Assembly: GCA_934149305.1 (NCBI GenBank)
Contig: CAKPEF010000001.1
Location: forward strand, 1-64,000
Direction of reading: 5' to 3'
Length of the DNA stretch: 64,000 nt
Source of the DNA: an uncultured Clostridia bacterium
GTDB lineage: Bacteria > Bacillota > Clostridia > TANB77 > UBA1234
Shown here: positions 1-8,488 of the stretch, in pieces
Position numbering within the stretch: position 1 is the first letter of the stretch
Layout of the letters: every line of letters begins with the position of its first letter
The notes under the pieces: model-generated
What the model was told of the DNA's origin: nothing
Database searches by the model: none
The model's input: the letters and a program-made list of their open reading frames with translations, nothing else
Made by a program: the position numbers and the translations under genes

Positions 1-14
1 AATATTATTTAGGA

Positions 15-75
15 GGGTGAACAATTCACTGATTATTTTGCTTTATTTGGGGTGAACTTTTCATTGGTTATTGAC
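15..75. repeat. Pair of imperfect direct repeats downstream of glmM
   Basis: The two copies read GGGTGAAC-N2-TTCAYTGRTTATT, beginning near positions 15 and 51. They lie just past the 3' end of glmM. No gene or clear terminator is visible in positions 1-90. Function unknown; the window edge prevents seeing whether more copies follow. Confidence 0.4.
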
Positions 76-90
76 AGATTTTTCCGTTTT

Positions 91-1446
91 TTACTTACTT
101 CCAAGTTCTTTCTTTACAACATCTGCGACTTCTTCGGCTACTTTTTTCATAATTTTTTTATCTTCACATTCAACCATCACTCTTAGTTTTGGCTCTGTTC
201 CAGATGGTCTTACTACTATTCTTCCGATGTCTAATAGTTCTTCTTTTGCCTTATCTATCGCTTCTTTTACTGCTTTGTTTGTATAGAATTTAACTTTTCC
301 CTCTTGTTTTACTGGTACATTTATTGAAATTTGTGGGTATTTCTTCATTATTTTTGCAAGCTCAGATAATTTTTTGCCACTTCTCTTAACCAAACTTAAA
401 AGTTGAATTGATGTTAGCTCTCCGTCACCTGTTGTTGCAAAGTCTCTAAATATAACATGACCAGATTGCTCGCCACCAAAATTATATTCTTCAAGTAACA
501 TTTCTTCTAATACAAATTTATCTCCAACTTTGGTCGCTATAAAGTTTACTCCATTAGCTTCGCAATACTTTATAAACCCCATATTTGTAAGAATTGTTCC
601 GATGGCAGTATTTTTAGCAAGTTTGCCTCTTTCCATCATATCTTTTGAGCATATTGCCATGATTTGATCTCCATCGATTAGTTCACCTTTTTCATCTACG
701 CAAAGACATCTATCAGCATCTCCATCAAAGGCAACGCCCATGTCTAATTTGTTGTCAACGACATATTTTGCAAGTGCTTCTATATGAGTAGAGCCACAAT
801 TTTCATTTATATTTATTCCATCAGGTTCATTATACAAAATCTTTGCATTAGCACCAAGTTGGCTAAATAATGTTTCAGCAGTAACACTAGCACTACCATT
901 TGCGCAATCAACTGCTATGTTAAGTCCATCAAGTGATGCTGGAACTGTACTCTTTAAATGCTCTATGTAATCTTTTACGGCATTTTTGGCATAAGAAACC
1001 TTACCAACATCTGCTCCGGTAACGACTTCATTTGAAAATGCATCATTAAATATAATTTCTTCAATTTGATCTTCTAATGCATCAGGAAGTTTGTATCCAT
1101 CACCACTAAACATTTTTATTCCATTGAATTCAGCTGAGTTGTGTGATGCAGAAATCATTACACCAGCATCAGCTTTGTATTTTCCTATAAGATATGCAAC
1201 TGCAGGAGTTGGCACAACTCCTAAAAGAAGGACATCTGCTCCCACAGAACAAAGTCCAGCTGTTATAGACGATGAAAGCATTTCTGAAGAAATTCTCGTA
1301 TCCATACCAATAACAAAAAGTGGTCTACGTCTTGCATTATTAGACAAAACCATTGCTGCAGCCTTTCCTAATTTTGTTGCAAGCTCTATTGTAAGCTCTG
1401 AATTTGCAATACCTCTAACGCCATCTGTTCCAAATAATCTTCCCAT
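91..1446 (-). CDS. glmM: Phosphoglucosamine mutase GlmM
   Basis: Interconverts glucosamine-6-phosphate and glucosamine-1-phosphate in the cytoplasm, the second step toward UDP-GlcNAc for cell wall synthesis. The 451-residue length is normal for the alpha-D-phosphohexomutase superfamily. Visible motifs are the N-terminal GTDGVRG, the active-site SASHN loop with the phosphoserine near residue 101, the metal-binding DGDADR near residue 240 and the C-terminal phosphate-binding RPSGTEPK near 410. A GGAG lies a few bases before the ATG. It follows the beta-helix gene by 9 bases, in the same orientation as glmS, so the three genes form an amino-sugar unit. Product call is firm. Confidence 0.97.
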   Translation of the reverse strand: MGRLFGTDGVRGIANSELTIELATKLGKAAAMVLSNNARRRPLFVIGMDTRISSEMLSSSITAGLCSVGADVLLLGVVPTPAVAYLIGKYKADAGVMISASHNSAEFNGIKMFSGDGYKLPDALEDQIEEIIFNDAFSNEVVTGADVGKVSYAKNAVKDYIEHLKSTVPASLDGLNIAVDCANGSASVTAETLFSQLGANAKILYNEPDGININENCGSTHIEALAKYVVDNKLDMGVAFDGDADRCLCVDEKGELIDGDQIMAICSKDMMERGKLAKNTAIGTILTNMGFIKYCEANGVNFIATKVGDKFVLEEMLLEEYNFGGEQSGHVIFRDFATTGDGELTSIQLLSLVKRSGKKLSELAKIMKKYPQISINVPVKQEGKVKFYTNKAVKEAIDKAKEELLDIGRIVVRPSGTEPKLRVMVECEDKKIMKKVAEEVADVVKKELGSK

Positions 1447-1455
1447 ATTAAACTC

Positions 1456-2127
1456 CTATTCTTTAATTTTTTTAACTACATGCTCACTATCTTTATATAT
1501 GCTATCTTCTGCAACTGTTCCGCGAACCATGTTAGATGGATAAACTATGCTATTTCTTCCAACGATCGTACCAGGGCAAAGCACTGTGTTACAACCGATT
1601 TCTACATTATCTCCTAAAATCGCACCCATCTTTTTCATTCCTGTATCTTTTCTTTCATTACCATCTGAAACTTTAACTAGTTTTTTATCACTTTTGACAT
1701 TGCTTGTGATTGAACCGGCACCCATATGAGCCTTGTATCCTAGTATTGAGTCACCAACATAATTGTAGTGAGGTACTTGAACATTATCAAATAAAATAAC
1801 ATTCTTTAACTCTGTAGAATTACCTACAACAGCATTTTTACCAACAATTGCACTACCTCTAATAAAAGCGCAATGTCTTATTTCGGCTTCGTCATCTATA
1901 ATACATGGTCCGCCTATGTACGCCGTTGGGAACACTTTAGCAGATTTAGCTATCCATACATCATCACTTGGATGATTAAATTCATCTTCAGGAAGTGTTT
2001 TTCCAAGTTCTAAAATAAAATTCTTTATATCCGGCAAAACATTCCATGGAAACTCCTTATCATCAAAAATTTTCTTTGCGATAGTTTTGTCTGTGTCTAA
2101 TAAGTTTTCAATCTCTAATTCTTTCAT
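1456..2127 (-). CDS. Left-handed beta-helix (hexapeptide repeat) nucleotidyltransferase-like protein
   Basis: A 223-residue protein with an isoleucine-patch hexapeptide pattern (for example IGGPCIIDDEAEIRHCAFIRGSA spread over about residues 70-95 and GDNVEIGCNTVLCPGT near 170-185), indicating a trimeric left-handed parallel beta-helix. This resembles the acetyltransferase half of GlmU, but the N-terminal pyrophosphorylase Rossmann domain is absent. A short helical N-terminus replaces it. Sandwiched between glmS and glmM, it is likely to act on sugar phosphates or UDP-sugars; the exact reaction cannot be read from sequence. SD AAGAGGTAAG precedes the ATG. Confidence 0.75.
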   Translation of the reverse strand: MKELEIENLLDTDKTIAKKIFDDKEFPWNVLPDIKNFILELGKTLPEDEFNHPSDDVWIAKSAKVFPTAYIGGPCIIDDEAEIRHCAFIRGSAIVGKNAVVGNSTELKNVILFDNVQVPHYNYVGDSILGYKAHMGAGSITSNVKSDKKLVKVSDGNERKDTGMKKMGAILGDNVEIGCNTVLCPGTIVGRNSIVYPSNMVRGTVAEDSIYKDSEHVVKKIKE

Positions 2128-2212
2128 ATCTTACCTCTTTTCTCTTCAAGGAGAGAAGCAAAAAGTCAATTTAATATAAGTCTTTCTGCCTCTGTTCCTA
2201 AAAGTTTTAAGT

Positions 2213-4030
2213 TTATTCAACTGTTACTGACTTTGCCAAATTTCTAGGCTTATCTACATCTAGATTTTTCATAACCGTTACATGATATGCCAAAAGCTGC
2301 ATCGGTATTATAGCAACAATTGGTGCCAAGAATTCATTCACACTCGGTAGTACAATTATATCATCGTATATATCCTTTGGCAAATCAGCTATTGTGGTTA
2401 CTACCATAACCTCTGCCCCTCTAGCTTTTATTTCTTTTATATTGCTAATTGACTTATCTAATAACTTCTTTGAAGTGCAAAATGCTATTGCATGTGTTCC
2501 CTCTTCAATTAACGCAATTGGTCCATGTTTTAACTCACCAAATTGCAATGCATCTGAATGAATATATGATATCTCTTTTAATTTTAGTGCAGCCTCTAAA
2601 GCTATATAATAATCCAATCCTCTTCCTAGAAAATACACGTCTCTGTCGTTTACTATTTTTTTTGCATACATTATATACTCGCTATCATTTTCTAATACTT
2701 CTTGAACTTTCATTGGAAGAAGTTTCATTTCTTCAATTAAACCTTCTAATGTACTTTTTTCACATGTTCCTCTCTGCATTGCCAAATATATTGCAAAAAT
2801 ATCTAAAAGCATCACTTGTGCAATATAAGCCTTTGTTGAAGCAACAGCAATTTCTGGCCCAGCCTTTGTATATAACACATTATCGCTCATTCTATCAATT
2901 GTACTTTCTTTTACATTTACAATTGATAAATGCTTTATTCCTCTTTCCTTTGCAAGCTCCACGCCTGCTATTGTATCTGCTGTTTCTCCAGATTGACTTA
3001 TAAATATTGCTAAATCGTCTTTATCTAATATTGGATTTTTATATCTAAACTCTGATGCGACTTCAACATTTACTGGTATTCTTGTTAACGCCTCAATTAT
3101 ATTTTTACCATTAAGGCCTGCATGCATTGCCGTACCACAAGCAACTATATGAATATGTTTAATATTTTTCAAATCCTTATTTGTTAATTTAAGATTTATA
3201 TTCAATGAATTATCTTGATTTATATACTCATCTAATGTTTTCTTAACTGTAATTGTATTCTCATTTATTTCTTTTAGCATAAAATGTTCATAACCATTTT
3301 TTTCTGAATCCTCATCTTGTGTTTCAATAATCTTTATATCATTTCCTCTAGGTGATAAATTGTTATCGAAAAATCTAACCGAATTTTCTTCTATTACTGC
3401 AAATTCGCCATTTTCTAATATGCTTATGCTATTAGTATATTTTAAAATTGCTGAAAAGTCTGATGCTATAAAGTTTTCTTTATCTCCTATTCCAACTACA
3501 AGTGGACTGTTTCTCTTTGTAGCAACAATTTTGTTTGGCTCATCTGTGCAAATAACACCAAGTGCAAAGCTTCCAACAAGCATATCAGTTGCTTGTTTCA
3601 CTGCTTTTAAAATATCTCCTTTATAATACATGCTAATTAGGTTTGGAATAACCTCTGTATCTGTTTCTGAATAAAACTTATACCCTTTATTTTTAAGCAT
3701 CTCTCTTAGTGTAATATAATTTTCAATTATGCCATTATGTACAAGCACAATTTTTTTATCATTACTTACATGCGGATGAGCATTCTTCTCAGTTACTCCT
3801 CCATGTGTTGCCCAACGAGTATGACCAATTCCGATATTGGCATAACCCAAATTTTTGCTCTCAGAAACTAGACCATCAATTCTATTTGTGGTTTTTATTA
3901 TATTTAGAGAACCATTATTAAGCGTTGCAATACCACAAGAATCATAGCCTCTATACTCCAGCTTTTTAAGACCTGCTAACAATACATCACTTGCATTTTG
4001 TGTACCTACATAACCTACTATTCCACACAT
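2213..4030 (-). CDS. glmS: Glutamine--fructose-6-phosphate aminotransferase GlmS
   Basis: Makes glucosamine-6-phosphate from fructose-6-phosphate and glutamine, the committed step to UDP-GlcNAc. The start is placed at MCGIVGYVG because the catalytic N-terminal Cys must follow the initiator Met; an in-frame ATG 15 bases upstream would bury it. Order: class II glutaminase domain (Cys2, GHTRWATHG near 75, and HNGIIENY near 100), then two SIS sugar-isomerase domains with SQSGET and the C-terminal KPRNLAKSVTVE that closes the active site. About 605 residues, typical. Expression is very likely controlled by the glmS ribozyme in its 5' leader. Confidence 0.97.
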   Translation of the reverse strand: MCGIVGYVGTQNASDVLLAGLKKLEYRGYDSCGIATLNNGSLNIIKTTNRIDGLVSESKNLGYANIGIGHTRWATHGGVTEKNAHPHVSNDKKIVLVHNGIIENYITLREMLKNKGYKFYSETDTEVIPNLISMYYKGDILKAVKQATDMLVGSFALGVICTDEPNKIVATKRNSPLVVGIGDKENFIASDFSAILKYTNSISILENGEFAVIEENSVRFFDNNLSPRGNDIKIIETQDEDSEKNGYEHFMLKEINENTITVKKTLDEYINQDNSLNINLKLTNKDLKNIKHIHIVACGTAMHAGLNGKNIIEALTRIPVNVEVASEFRYKNPILDKDDLAIFISQSGETADTIAGVELAKERGIKHLSIVNVKESTIDRMSDNVLYTKAGPEIAVASTKAYIAQVMLLDIFAIYLAMQRGTCEKSTLEGLIEEMKLLPMKVQEVLENDSEYIMYAKKIVNDRDVYFLGRGLDYYIALEAALKLKEISYIHSDALQFGELKHGPIALIEEGTHAIAFCTSKKLLDKSISNIKEIKARGAEVMVVTTIADLPKDIYDDIIVLPSVNEFLAPIVAIIPMQLLAYHVTVMKNLDVDKPRNLAKSVTVE

Positions 4031-4084
4031 ATTGTCTCCTTTCAATATTCACTTATATTATATTCATTGTTAGCAACTCCTATG

Positions 4085-4222
4085 CTTTATCTGTTCACAT
4101 GTCACCACGTGTTTTTGCAAGCAATTAACGACAGAGTATGCCGTAAGACCATCCGCTGATAAATCGATAAGCCTTACCCTCGTCAACAAATCATAAAATC
4201 AATTTGTCCATGCGCTATATGT
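4085..4222 (-). ncRNA. glmS ribozyme: glmS ribozyme (glucosamine-6-phosphate-responsive)
   Basis: On the minus strand the leader of glmS contains the conserved catalytic core: cleavage-site context A|GCGC (between 4216 and 4215), then GTTGACGAGG, then TTATCGAT, then GCGGATG, in the order and spacing of known glmS ribozymes, followed by downstream pairing segments. In the family, GlcN6P acts as coenzyme for self-cleavage, after which the mRNA is degraded, lowering GlmS. Boundaries are approximate at the 3' side. Position directly upstream of glmS supports the call. Confidence 0.93.
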
Positions 4223-4370
4223 AAATACTATCCTCCTTATATTTAATGTTTGGCTAACACCTATAATTATATAATACTTGCCTTTTAATGCAAGCATGAA
4301 ATTTTGGTGAACTATCTTGACAGAAATAAGAATCTCCGCTTCTTATAGTTCCATTTTTTAACATTACACC

Positions 4371-4400
4371 CACCTTATTATATAGTAAGGTGGGTGTAAT
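4371..4400 (-). terminator. Hairpin after the 36-residue peptide gene
   Basis: Nearly perfect inverted repeat with arms ACACCCACCTTA / TAAGGTGGGTGT and a short AT-rich loop, starting about 10 bases after the stop of the minus-strand peptide gene. The T-tract on either side is short, so it may act in either direction. Confidence 0.6.
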
Positions 4401-4410
4401 TTAAGTAGTT

Positions 4411-4521
4411 TTAGTTATTTGTTGCTAATATTAGAAAGATTAAAACAAAAAATAAGAATTTGCTATTGCAGCAGCAATTTTCATTTGAATTGTTATTATT
4501 GCATCCGCAGCCTTCTCCCAT
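4411..4521 (-). CDS. Small Cys-rich membrane-anchored peptide (36 aa)
   Basis: The ORF has a very strong SD (AAAGGAGG, 8 bases before ATG), 36 codons and a terminator directly after the stop. The N-terminal half is MGEGCGC followed by an Asn-rich stretch and a CCC triplet; the C-terminal half is one hydrophobic helix (FLFFVLIFLILA) ending in NN. The plan (short Gly/Cys/Asn head plus a single tail helix) resembles small YjcZ-type sporulation peptides of Firmicutes, but no family signature is diagnostic. Coding is likely from SD, length and terminator; function is inference. Confidence 0.6.
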   Translation of the reverse strand: MGEGCGCNNNNSNENCCCNSKFLFFVLIFLILATNN

Positions 4522-4554
4522 TTTACTTTACCTCCTTTTAGCACTAAATTTGGC

Positions 4555-4787
4555 AAGCTCGTTACTATTCAATCTTATATATGTTCGAGTAAAAAGAATT
4601 TCATTTTTAAGGCGAGTTCTTCGCTTAGCAATATGTGGTGTTCTTAGCATAAAATCTTGTCTTTTGAAGTCTTATGTCTTTCTCATGCTAAAGAACATCC
4701 ATAGTGCTTGGCGAAGCTGTTTGAGATCTAAAAATGAAAACTTTTTGCGAAGATAAAATATATAAGATTGAATAGTAATTCGAGCTT
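4555..4787. repeat. 230-bp imperfect hairpin, MITE-like element
   Basis: The two ends are inverted copies: AAGCTCG followed by TTACTATTCAATCTTATATAT on the left, and the reverse complement ending CGAGCTT on the right (two extra bases in the right arm). Complementarity continues inward in patches (TTTCATTTTT, CTTCGC, TGTTCTT-AGCAT) to a centre near 4675. No reading frame of credible coding quality spans it. This is the structure of a miniature inverted-repeat element or a long RNA hairpin; no clear target duplication was seen. Confidence 0.65.
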
Positions 4788-4878
4788 TTACTTCTTTGCT
4801 ACTTTATAGTATGCAAATCGCTTAAAAAGTGTTACAATATGTAAATAGAAATTTAACTTACATGAAAGGATTTTATTT

Positions 4879-7191
4879 ATGAACAAAGATATAGAATTAC
4901 TTGCTCCGGCAGGTACTTATGATGCATTTTTAGCCGCTATAGAAAACGGTGCAGATGCCATATATTTAGGTGGAAAACTTTTTAACGCACGCGCAAACGC
5001 TAGCAATTTTTCACTTGAAGAGCTTGAAGAAATGGTTAAATTTGCTCATTTAAGAAATGTAAAAATATATGTCACTTTAAATACTCTGTTAAATAATGCA
5101 GAACTTGCAGAAGCTTTGGATTTTGCATATGATCTTTACAATATAAACATTGATGCAGTGATAGTACAAGATTTCGGGCTTGCAAAAGTCTTACATGAAT
5201 ATATCCCAAGCCTTGAACTACATGCTAGCACTCAAATGACAGTGTATAATCTAGCTGGTGTTAAAGAGCTTCAAAAAGTAGGCTTTAAAAGAGTGGTACT
5301 CGCTAGAGAATTATCTTTTGAAGAAATAAAAAATATATGTGATAATACCGATGTCGAAATAGAAATTTTTATTCATGGTGCACTTTGTATTTCATATTCT
5401 GGTCAATGCCTTATGAGTAGCATGATTGGTGATAGAAGTGGAAATCGTGGAAAATGTGCTCAACCATGCAGACTGCCATATACTCTGCTTAAAAATGATA
5501 CTGAAGTTACTAAAGGTTACCTACTTAGTCCAAAAGATTTATCTATGCTAGATTTAATATCTTCTATTCCAAATGTTAAATCATTAAAAATAGAGGGCCG
5601 AATGAAATCACCTGAATATGTTGCAACAACAGTTAAAACATATAGAAAATATATTGATAAATACCTAAATCACGAAGACTATTCTGTAAGTGAAACTGAC
5701 AGAAAAAATATTGTACAAATATTTAATCGTGGTGGCTTTACATCAGCATATTTAAAGAAAAAACAAGGTAGCGATATGATGTGCTACGAAAAGCCTAAAA
5801 ACTGGGGAATTTACATAGGTAAAGTTACTTCTTATGATGGGAAGAGATATATCGAAGTTTCTAATAAAACTGAGCTTAACATCGGCGATGGTATCGAGAT
5901 TTGGAATAATGAAAATACTCCTCCATCTACTATAATAAGTGAAATTGAAGGAAACAAGATTGGTAGAATACATGGAAATATCCATGTTGGTGACAAAGTC
6001 TATAAAACATCTGATAAGAATTTAATGAAAACTGCAAGAGAAAGTTTTTCTAGGAATTTCGTTAAAAAATCAAATATCGATATGAAAGTCACAATAAAAA
6101 AAGATGAGCCAATTTGCTTTGAAATAAACGGTATGAATTATAACTCTGACACAATTCCCGACATGGCTCAAAACAAACCTATAACTAAAGAGAAAGTTAT
6201 AGAACAATTATCTAAAACTGGTGACACGCCTTTTAAGATTGAAAATTTAGATTTAACCTTAGATGAAAATTTATTTCTACCAATAAGTACATTAAATGAT
6301 TTAAGAAGAAATGCTTTAAAAAGTTATGAAGAATTCGTACTTAATAATGATGTACACGATAAAGTTATTAAAAAGCCATTAGAAGCGAATTTTAAGCGTT
6401 CTAGCAAGCAAATAAATAATGTAACACTATGTGTAAGAAGCCTAAATGAAGATTACTCAAACCTTAAGAATGTTGACACAATTTGTGTGCCTTTTAAAGA
6501 GGTACTAAAAAATAAGGAAAAATTTGAAAAAGTGCCATTTAAGAAATACATCATGCTACCTACTATAACTAAAAACAATTATGACATTTTAATCAAAAAG
6601 CATGTCTTAGAATTTTCAAAAATTTGTGATGGTTTTGTGCTATCAAATATTGGTCAATTAGAGTATTTTAACGGAATCGATACTGACTTAATAGCCAATT
6701 ATACTTTCAACATTTTTAACAACTACTCAATTGATTATTTAAGCAAGCTAGGCTTTTCAAAAATAACATTATCCCCTGAGCTTACAAAAGAACAAATAAA
6801 TTCTCTGTCTTATGCCATTCCAAGTGAACTTATGGTATATGGAGCTCAAAGAGTTATGACATCTGAGCATTGTCCAGTTGGAAATTTAATCGGCAAATTT
6901 AGTGGAAGTAATGCTTGCTCAAAGCCATGTACTAAAAATGATAAATTTTATTTGAAAGATAGACTAGGAATGAAATTTGAAGTATTACCAGATAACATAG
7001 ACTGTGAGTCAACGATTTATAACTCAAAAATAACATCTATAGAATCAAAAGATTTAAAAATAAATTCTATTAGAATTGATGTTACCGATGAACCATTAAA
7101 CGAAGTACAAAAAATAGTTAACACACATAAATCTGGTCAAAAAATGTCTGGCGAAAAATACACAAACGGACACATAGCAAGAAGTGTGTAG
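4879..7191 (+). CDS. U32 family peptidase-like protein with DUF3656 (RlhA/TrhP family)
   Basis: 770 residues. N-terminal U32 barrel beginning ELLAPAGTYDAFLAAIENGAD, with ELHASTQMTVYN near 115-125 and the family signature HGALCISYSGQCLMSS near 165-180 followed by GKCAQPCR; these Cys residues are thought to be important in the family. A DUF3656-type region follows at about 380-490, then a second, diverged U32-like half with the Cys pattern EHCPVG and CSKPC near 655-680. Members of this group (E. coli RlhA, TrhP) perform prephenate-dependent hydroxylation of rRNA or tRNA cytidine/uridine; whether this protein targets rRNA or tRNA is not decidable here. SD GAAAGGA precedes the ATG. It stands alone on the plus strand and ends at a clear terminator. 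Confidence 0.88.
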   Translation: MNKDIELLAPAGTYDAFLAAIENGADAIYLGGKLFNARANASNFSLEELEEMVKFAHLRNVKIYVTLNTLLNNAELAEALDFAYDLYNINIDAVIVQDFGLAKVLHEYIPSLELHASTQMTVYNLAGVKELQKVGFKRVVLARELSFEEIKNICDNTDVEIEIFIHGALCISYSGQCLMSSMIGDRSGNRGKCAQPCRLPYTLLKNDTEVTKGYLLSPKDLSMLDLISSIPNVKSLKIEGRMKSPEYVATTVKTYRKYIDKYLNHEDYSVSETDRKNIVQIFNRGGFTSAYLKKKQGSDMMCYEKPKNWGIYIGKVTSYDGKRYIEVSNKTELNIGDGIEIWNNENTPPSTIISEIEGNKIGRIHGNIHVGDKVYKTSDKNLMKTARESFSRNFVKKSNIDMKVTIKKDEPICFEINGMNYNSDTIPDMAQNKPITKEKVIEQLSKTGDTPFKIENLDLTLDENLFLPISTLNDLRRNALKSYEEFVLNNDVHDKVIKKPLEANFKRSSKQINNVTLCVRSLNEDYSNLKNVDTICVPFKEVLKNKEKFEKVPFKKYIMLPTITKNNYDILIKKHVLEFSKICDGFVLSNIGQLEYFNGIDTDLIANYTFNIFNNYSIDYLSKLGFSKITLSPELTKEQINSLSYAIPSELMVYGAQRVMTSEHCPVGNLIGKFSGSNACSKPCTKNDKFYLKDRLGMKFEVLPDNIDCESTIYNSKITSIESKDLKINSIRIDVTDEPLNEVQKIVNTHKSGQKMSGEKYTNGHIARSV

Positions 7192-7217
7192 AATAAATCT
7201 TAGCGATACAAAAATAA

Positions 7218-7260
7218 GCCCAAACTGTTATTTAACCTAAAACAGTCTGGGCTTTAATTT
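7218..7260 (+). terminator. Terminator after the U32 gene
   Basis: Stem GCCCAAACTGTT / AACAGTCTGGGC with an 11-base loop, followed by TTTAATTTTT. It lies between convergent genes and could also serve the minus-strand gene ending at 7261. Confidence 0.85.
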
Positions 7261-8100
7261 TTAATATATTAAATTTCCAACTCTAACACCTTCAGCTTCT
7301 GCCATTTTCCATTTTCCGTTTTCGAATCTCCATATTACTGTAACTTCATCTAATATGTCGTTATCTTCAAAAGCACAAATTCTTTGCGTTGTTTGTATTC
7401 CAGATTTATCGCTTAGTTTTACTATTTCTACGCTTGTAAAACCAGTTGTTGTGACCTTTTTGTTTTCGCATATTATTTTTCCTGATTCATCTATTTTTTT
7501 AGAAGCTATGTAGTCGCTCTTTTTATCTGCTAAGTCTAAGTATAATTCTTTAGCTACTTTTCCACATCTTAAATGAGCCTTAACTCCATCAATTATTTCT
7601 CCGACAAATATTATGCCTCTATTATCTCTTTGCCCCCATATATCTTTTAGTGTGTCTTCTCTAACCTCTACTACTCTTATATTTTTTGTTTTATCATCAT
7701 TTTCAAGAATTATAACAACTTCCATTTTATCATCACCTGTCAAATCATTTAACAAGATTTTTGAATTCTGTCCACTAAAATTTTTAAGCCCTGCTTTGGT
7801 AAAAGTTTGGCTTGCTGTGTCATATATAACCACATCTACTTTGTTTGACTTCATTTCATTTTTTTCATCTTTTTCACCTATCAAAATAATCATGTCATTT
7901 TCGCCATCGCCTGTGACATCTCCTATTTTATAATTTATAACATACATTTGATTTTGATATTCAATTTTGTTAAATTCATCTCCAACATTTAATTCAAGTG
8001 GTTTAAATTCGCTTTTCTCTTTATTGCCAAGCGACATGTTAATAAATATAGTTGCAACTACCAATAATATAGTAATAAACCAAACAGTTTTCATTTTCAT
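7261..8100 (-). CDS. Membrane-anchored or secreted protein of unknown function
   Basis: 279 residues with one N-terminal hydrophobic segment (residues 4-24) and no lipobox Cys. The exported part has repeated aspartate-rich turns such as GDVTGDGEND and NDLTGDDKMEV, like the calcium-binding loops of FG-GAP/VCBS-type repeats, then a beta-rich C-terminus ending in a typical WRFENGKWKMAEAEG segment. Likely an extracytoplasmic protein; no enzymatic motif recognised. Its SD (GGAGGAG) lies inside the right arm of a hairpin that follows the RNHCP gene, so translation may be structure-limited. Confidence 0.6.
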   Translation of the reverse strand: MKMKTVWFITILLVVATIFINMSLGNKEKSEFKPLELNVGDEFNKIEYQNQMYVINYKIGDVTGDGENDMIILIGEKDEKNEMKSNKVDVVIYDTASQTFTKAGLKNFSGQNSKILLNDLTGDDKMEVVIILENDDKTKNIRVVEVREDTLKDIWGQRDNRGIIFVGEIIDGVKAHLRCGKVAKELYLDLADKKSDYIASKKIDESGKIICENKKVTTTGFTSVEIVKLSDKSGIQTTQRICAFEDNDILDEVTVIWRFENGKWKMAEAEGVRVGNLIY

Positions 8101-8102
8101 AA

Positions 8103-8145
8103 AAAACTCCTCCTTTATACTATAAGTATTAGGAGGAGTTTTTAA
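8103..8145 (-). terminator. Terminator-like hairpin overlapping the next gene's SD
   Basis: On the minus strand the RNA reads AAAAACTCCTCC, a loop of about 18 bases, then GGAGGAGTTTTTT directly followed by the ATG of the 279-residue gene. The same bases can be a terminator for the RNHCP gene and the SD of the next gene; folding would hide that SD. Confidence 0.7.
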
Positions 8146-8159
8146 ATATACATATATTT

Positions 8160-8474
8160 TTAATATGGTAGTGGATTTGAACTAAGCTTTATTATTAAGC
8201 CCATATTATCATCTTTAGCCGCAATATTTTTTCTTATCGCACCACATTTTTTGCACTTGTATACGATTACATAGCCTTTTTTAGGACTATTTTCTATTCC
8301 AATAGGCTCTAGCATTCCATGGCAATCTTCGGCTCTATCACCTGGATTTATATCTACATGTTTTGCATATAAACAATATGGACAATGGTCCCTGCTTGTG
8401 TAATGTAATTTTGGAACTTCTTTTCCGCAATTTTCACATATAAATTCTTCATCTATCTCTGTAAAATTAGACAT
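8160..8474 (-). CDS. RNHCP domain protein
   Basis: 104 residues with four Cys pairs: CENCG near 13-17, SRDHCPYCL near 28-36 (the motif that gives the RNHCP family its name, here with S for R), and CKKCG near 74-78, so one or two zinc ribbons are likely. The family is small and uncharacterised, often predicted to bind nucleic acid. It lies 15 bases downstream of the nucleoside kinase gene on the same strand and probably shares its transcript. Confidence 0.85.
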   Translation of the reverse strand: MSNFTEIDEEFICENCGKEVPKLHYTSRDHCPYCLYAKHVDINPGDRAEDCHGMLEPIGIENSPKKGYVIVYKCKKCGAIRKNIAAKDDNMGLIIKLSSNPLPY

Positions 8475-8488
8475 ATTTTTCTCTCTTT

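Noticed and set aside
2449..3003. 184-codon open frame opposite glmS
   Set aside because: Leu/Phe-rich antisense shadow of glmS without SD.
4555..4787. IS element with transposase
   Set aside because: The hairpin element has no coding capacity; treated as MITE-like or RNA.
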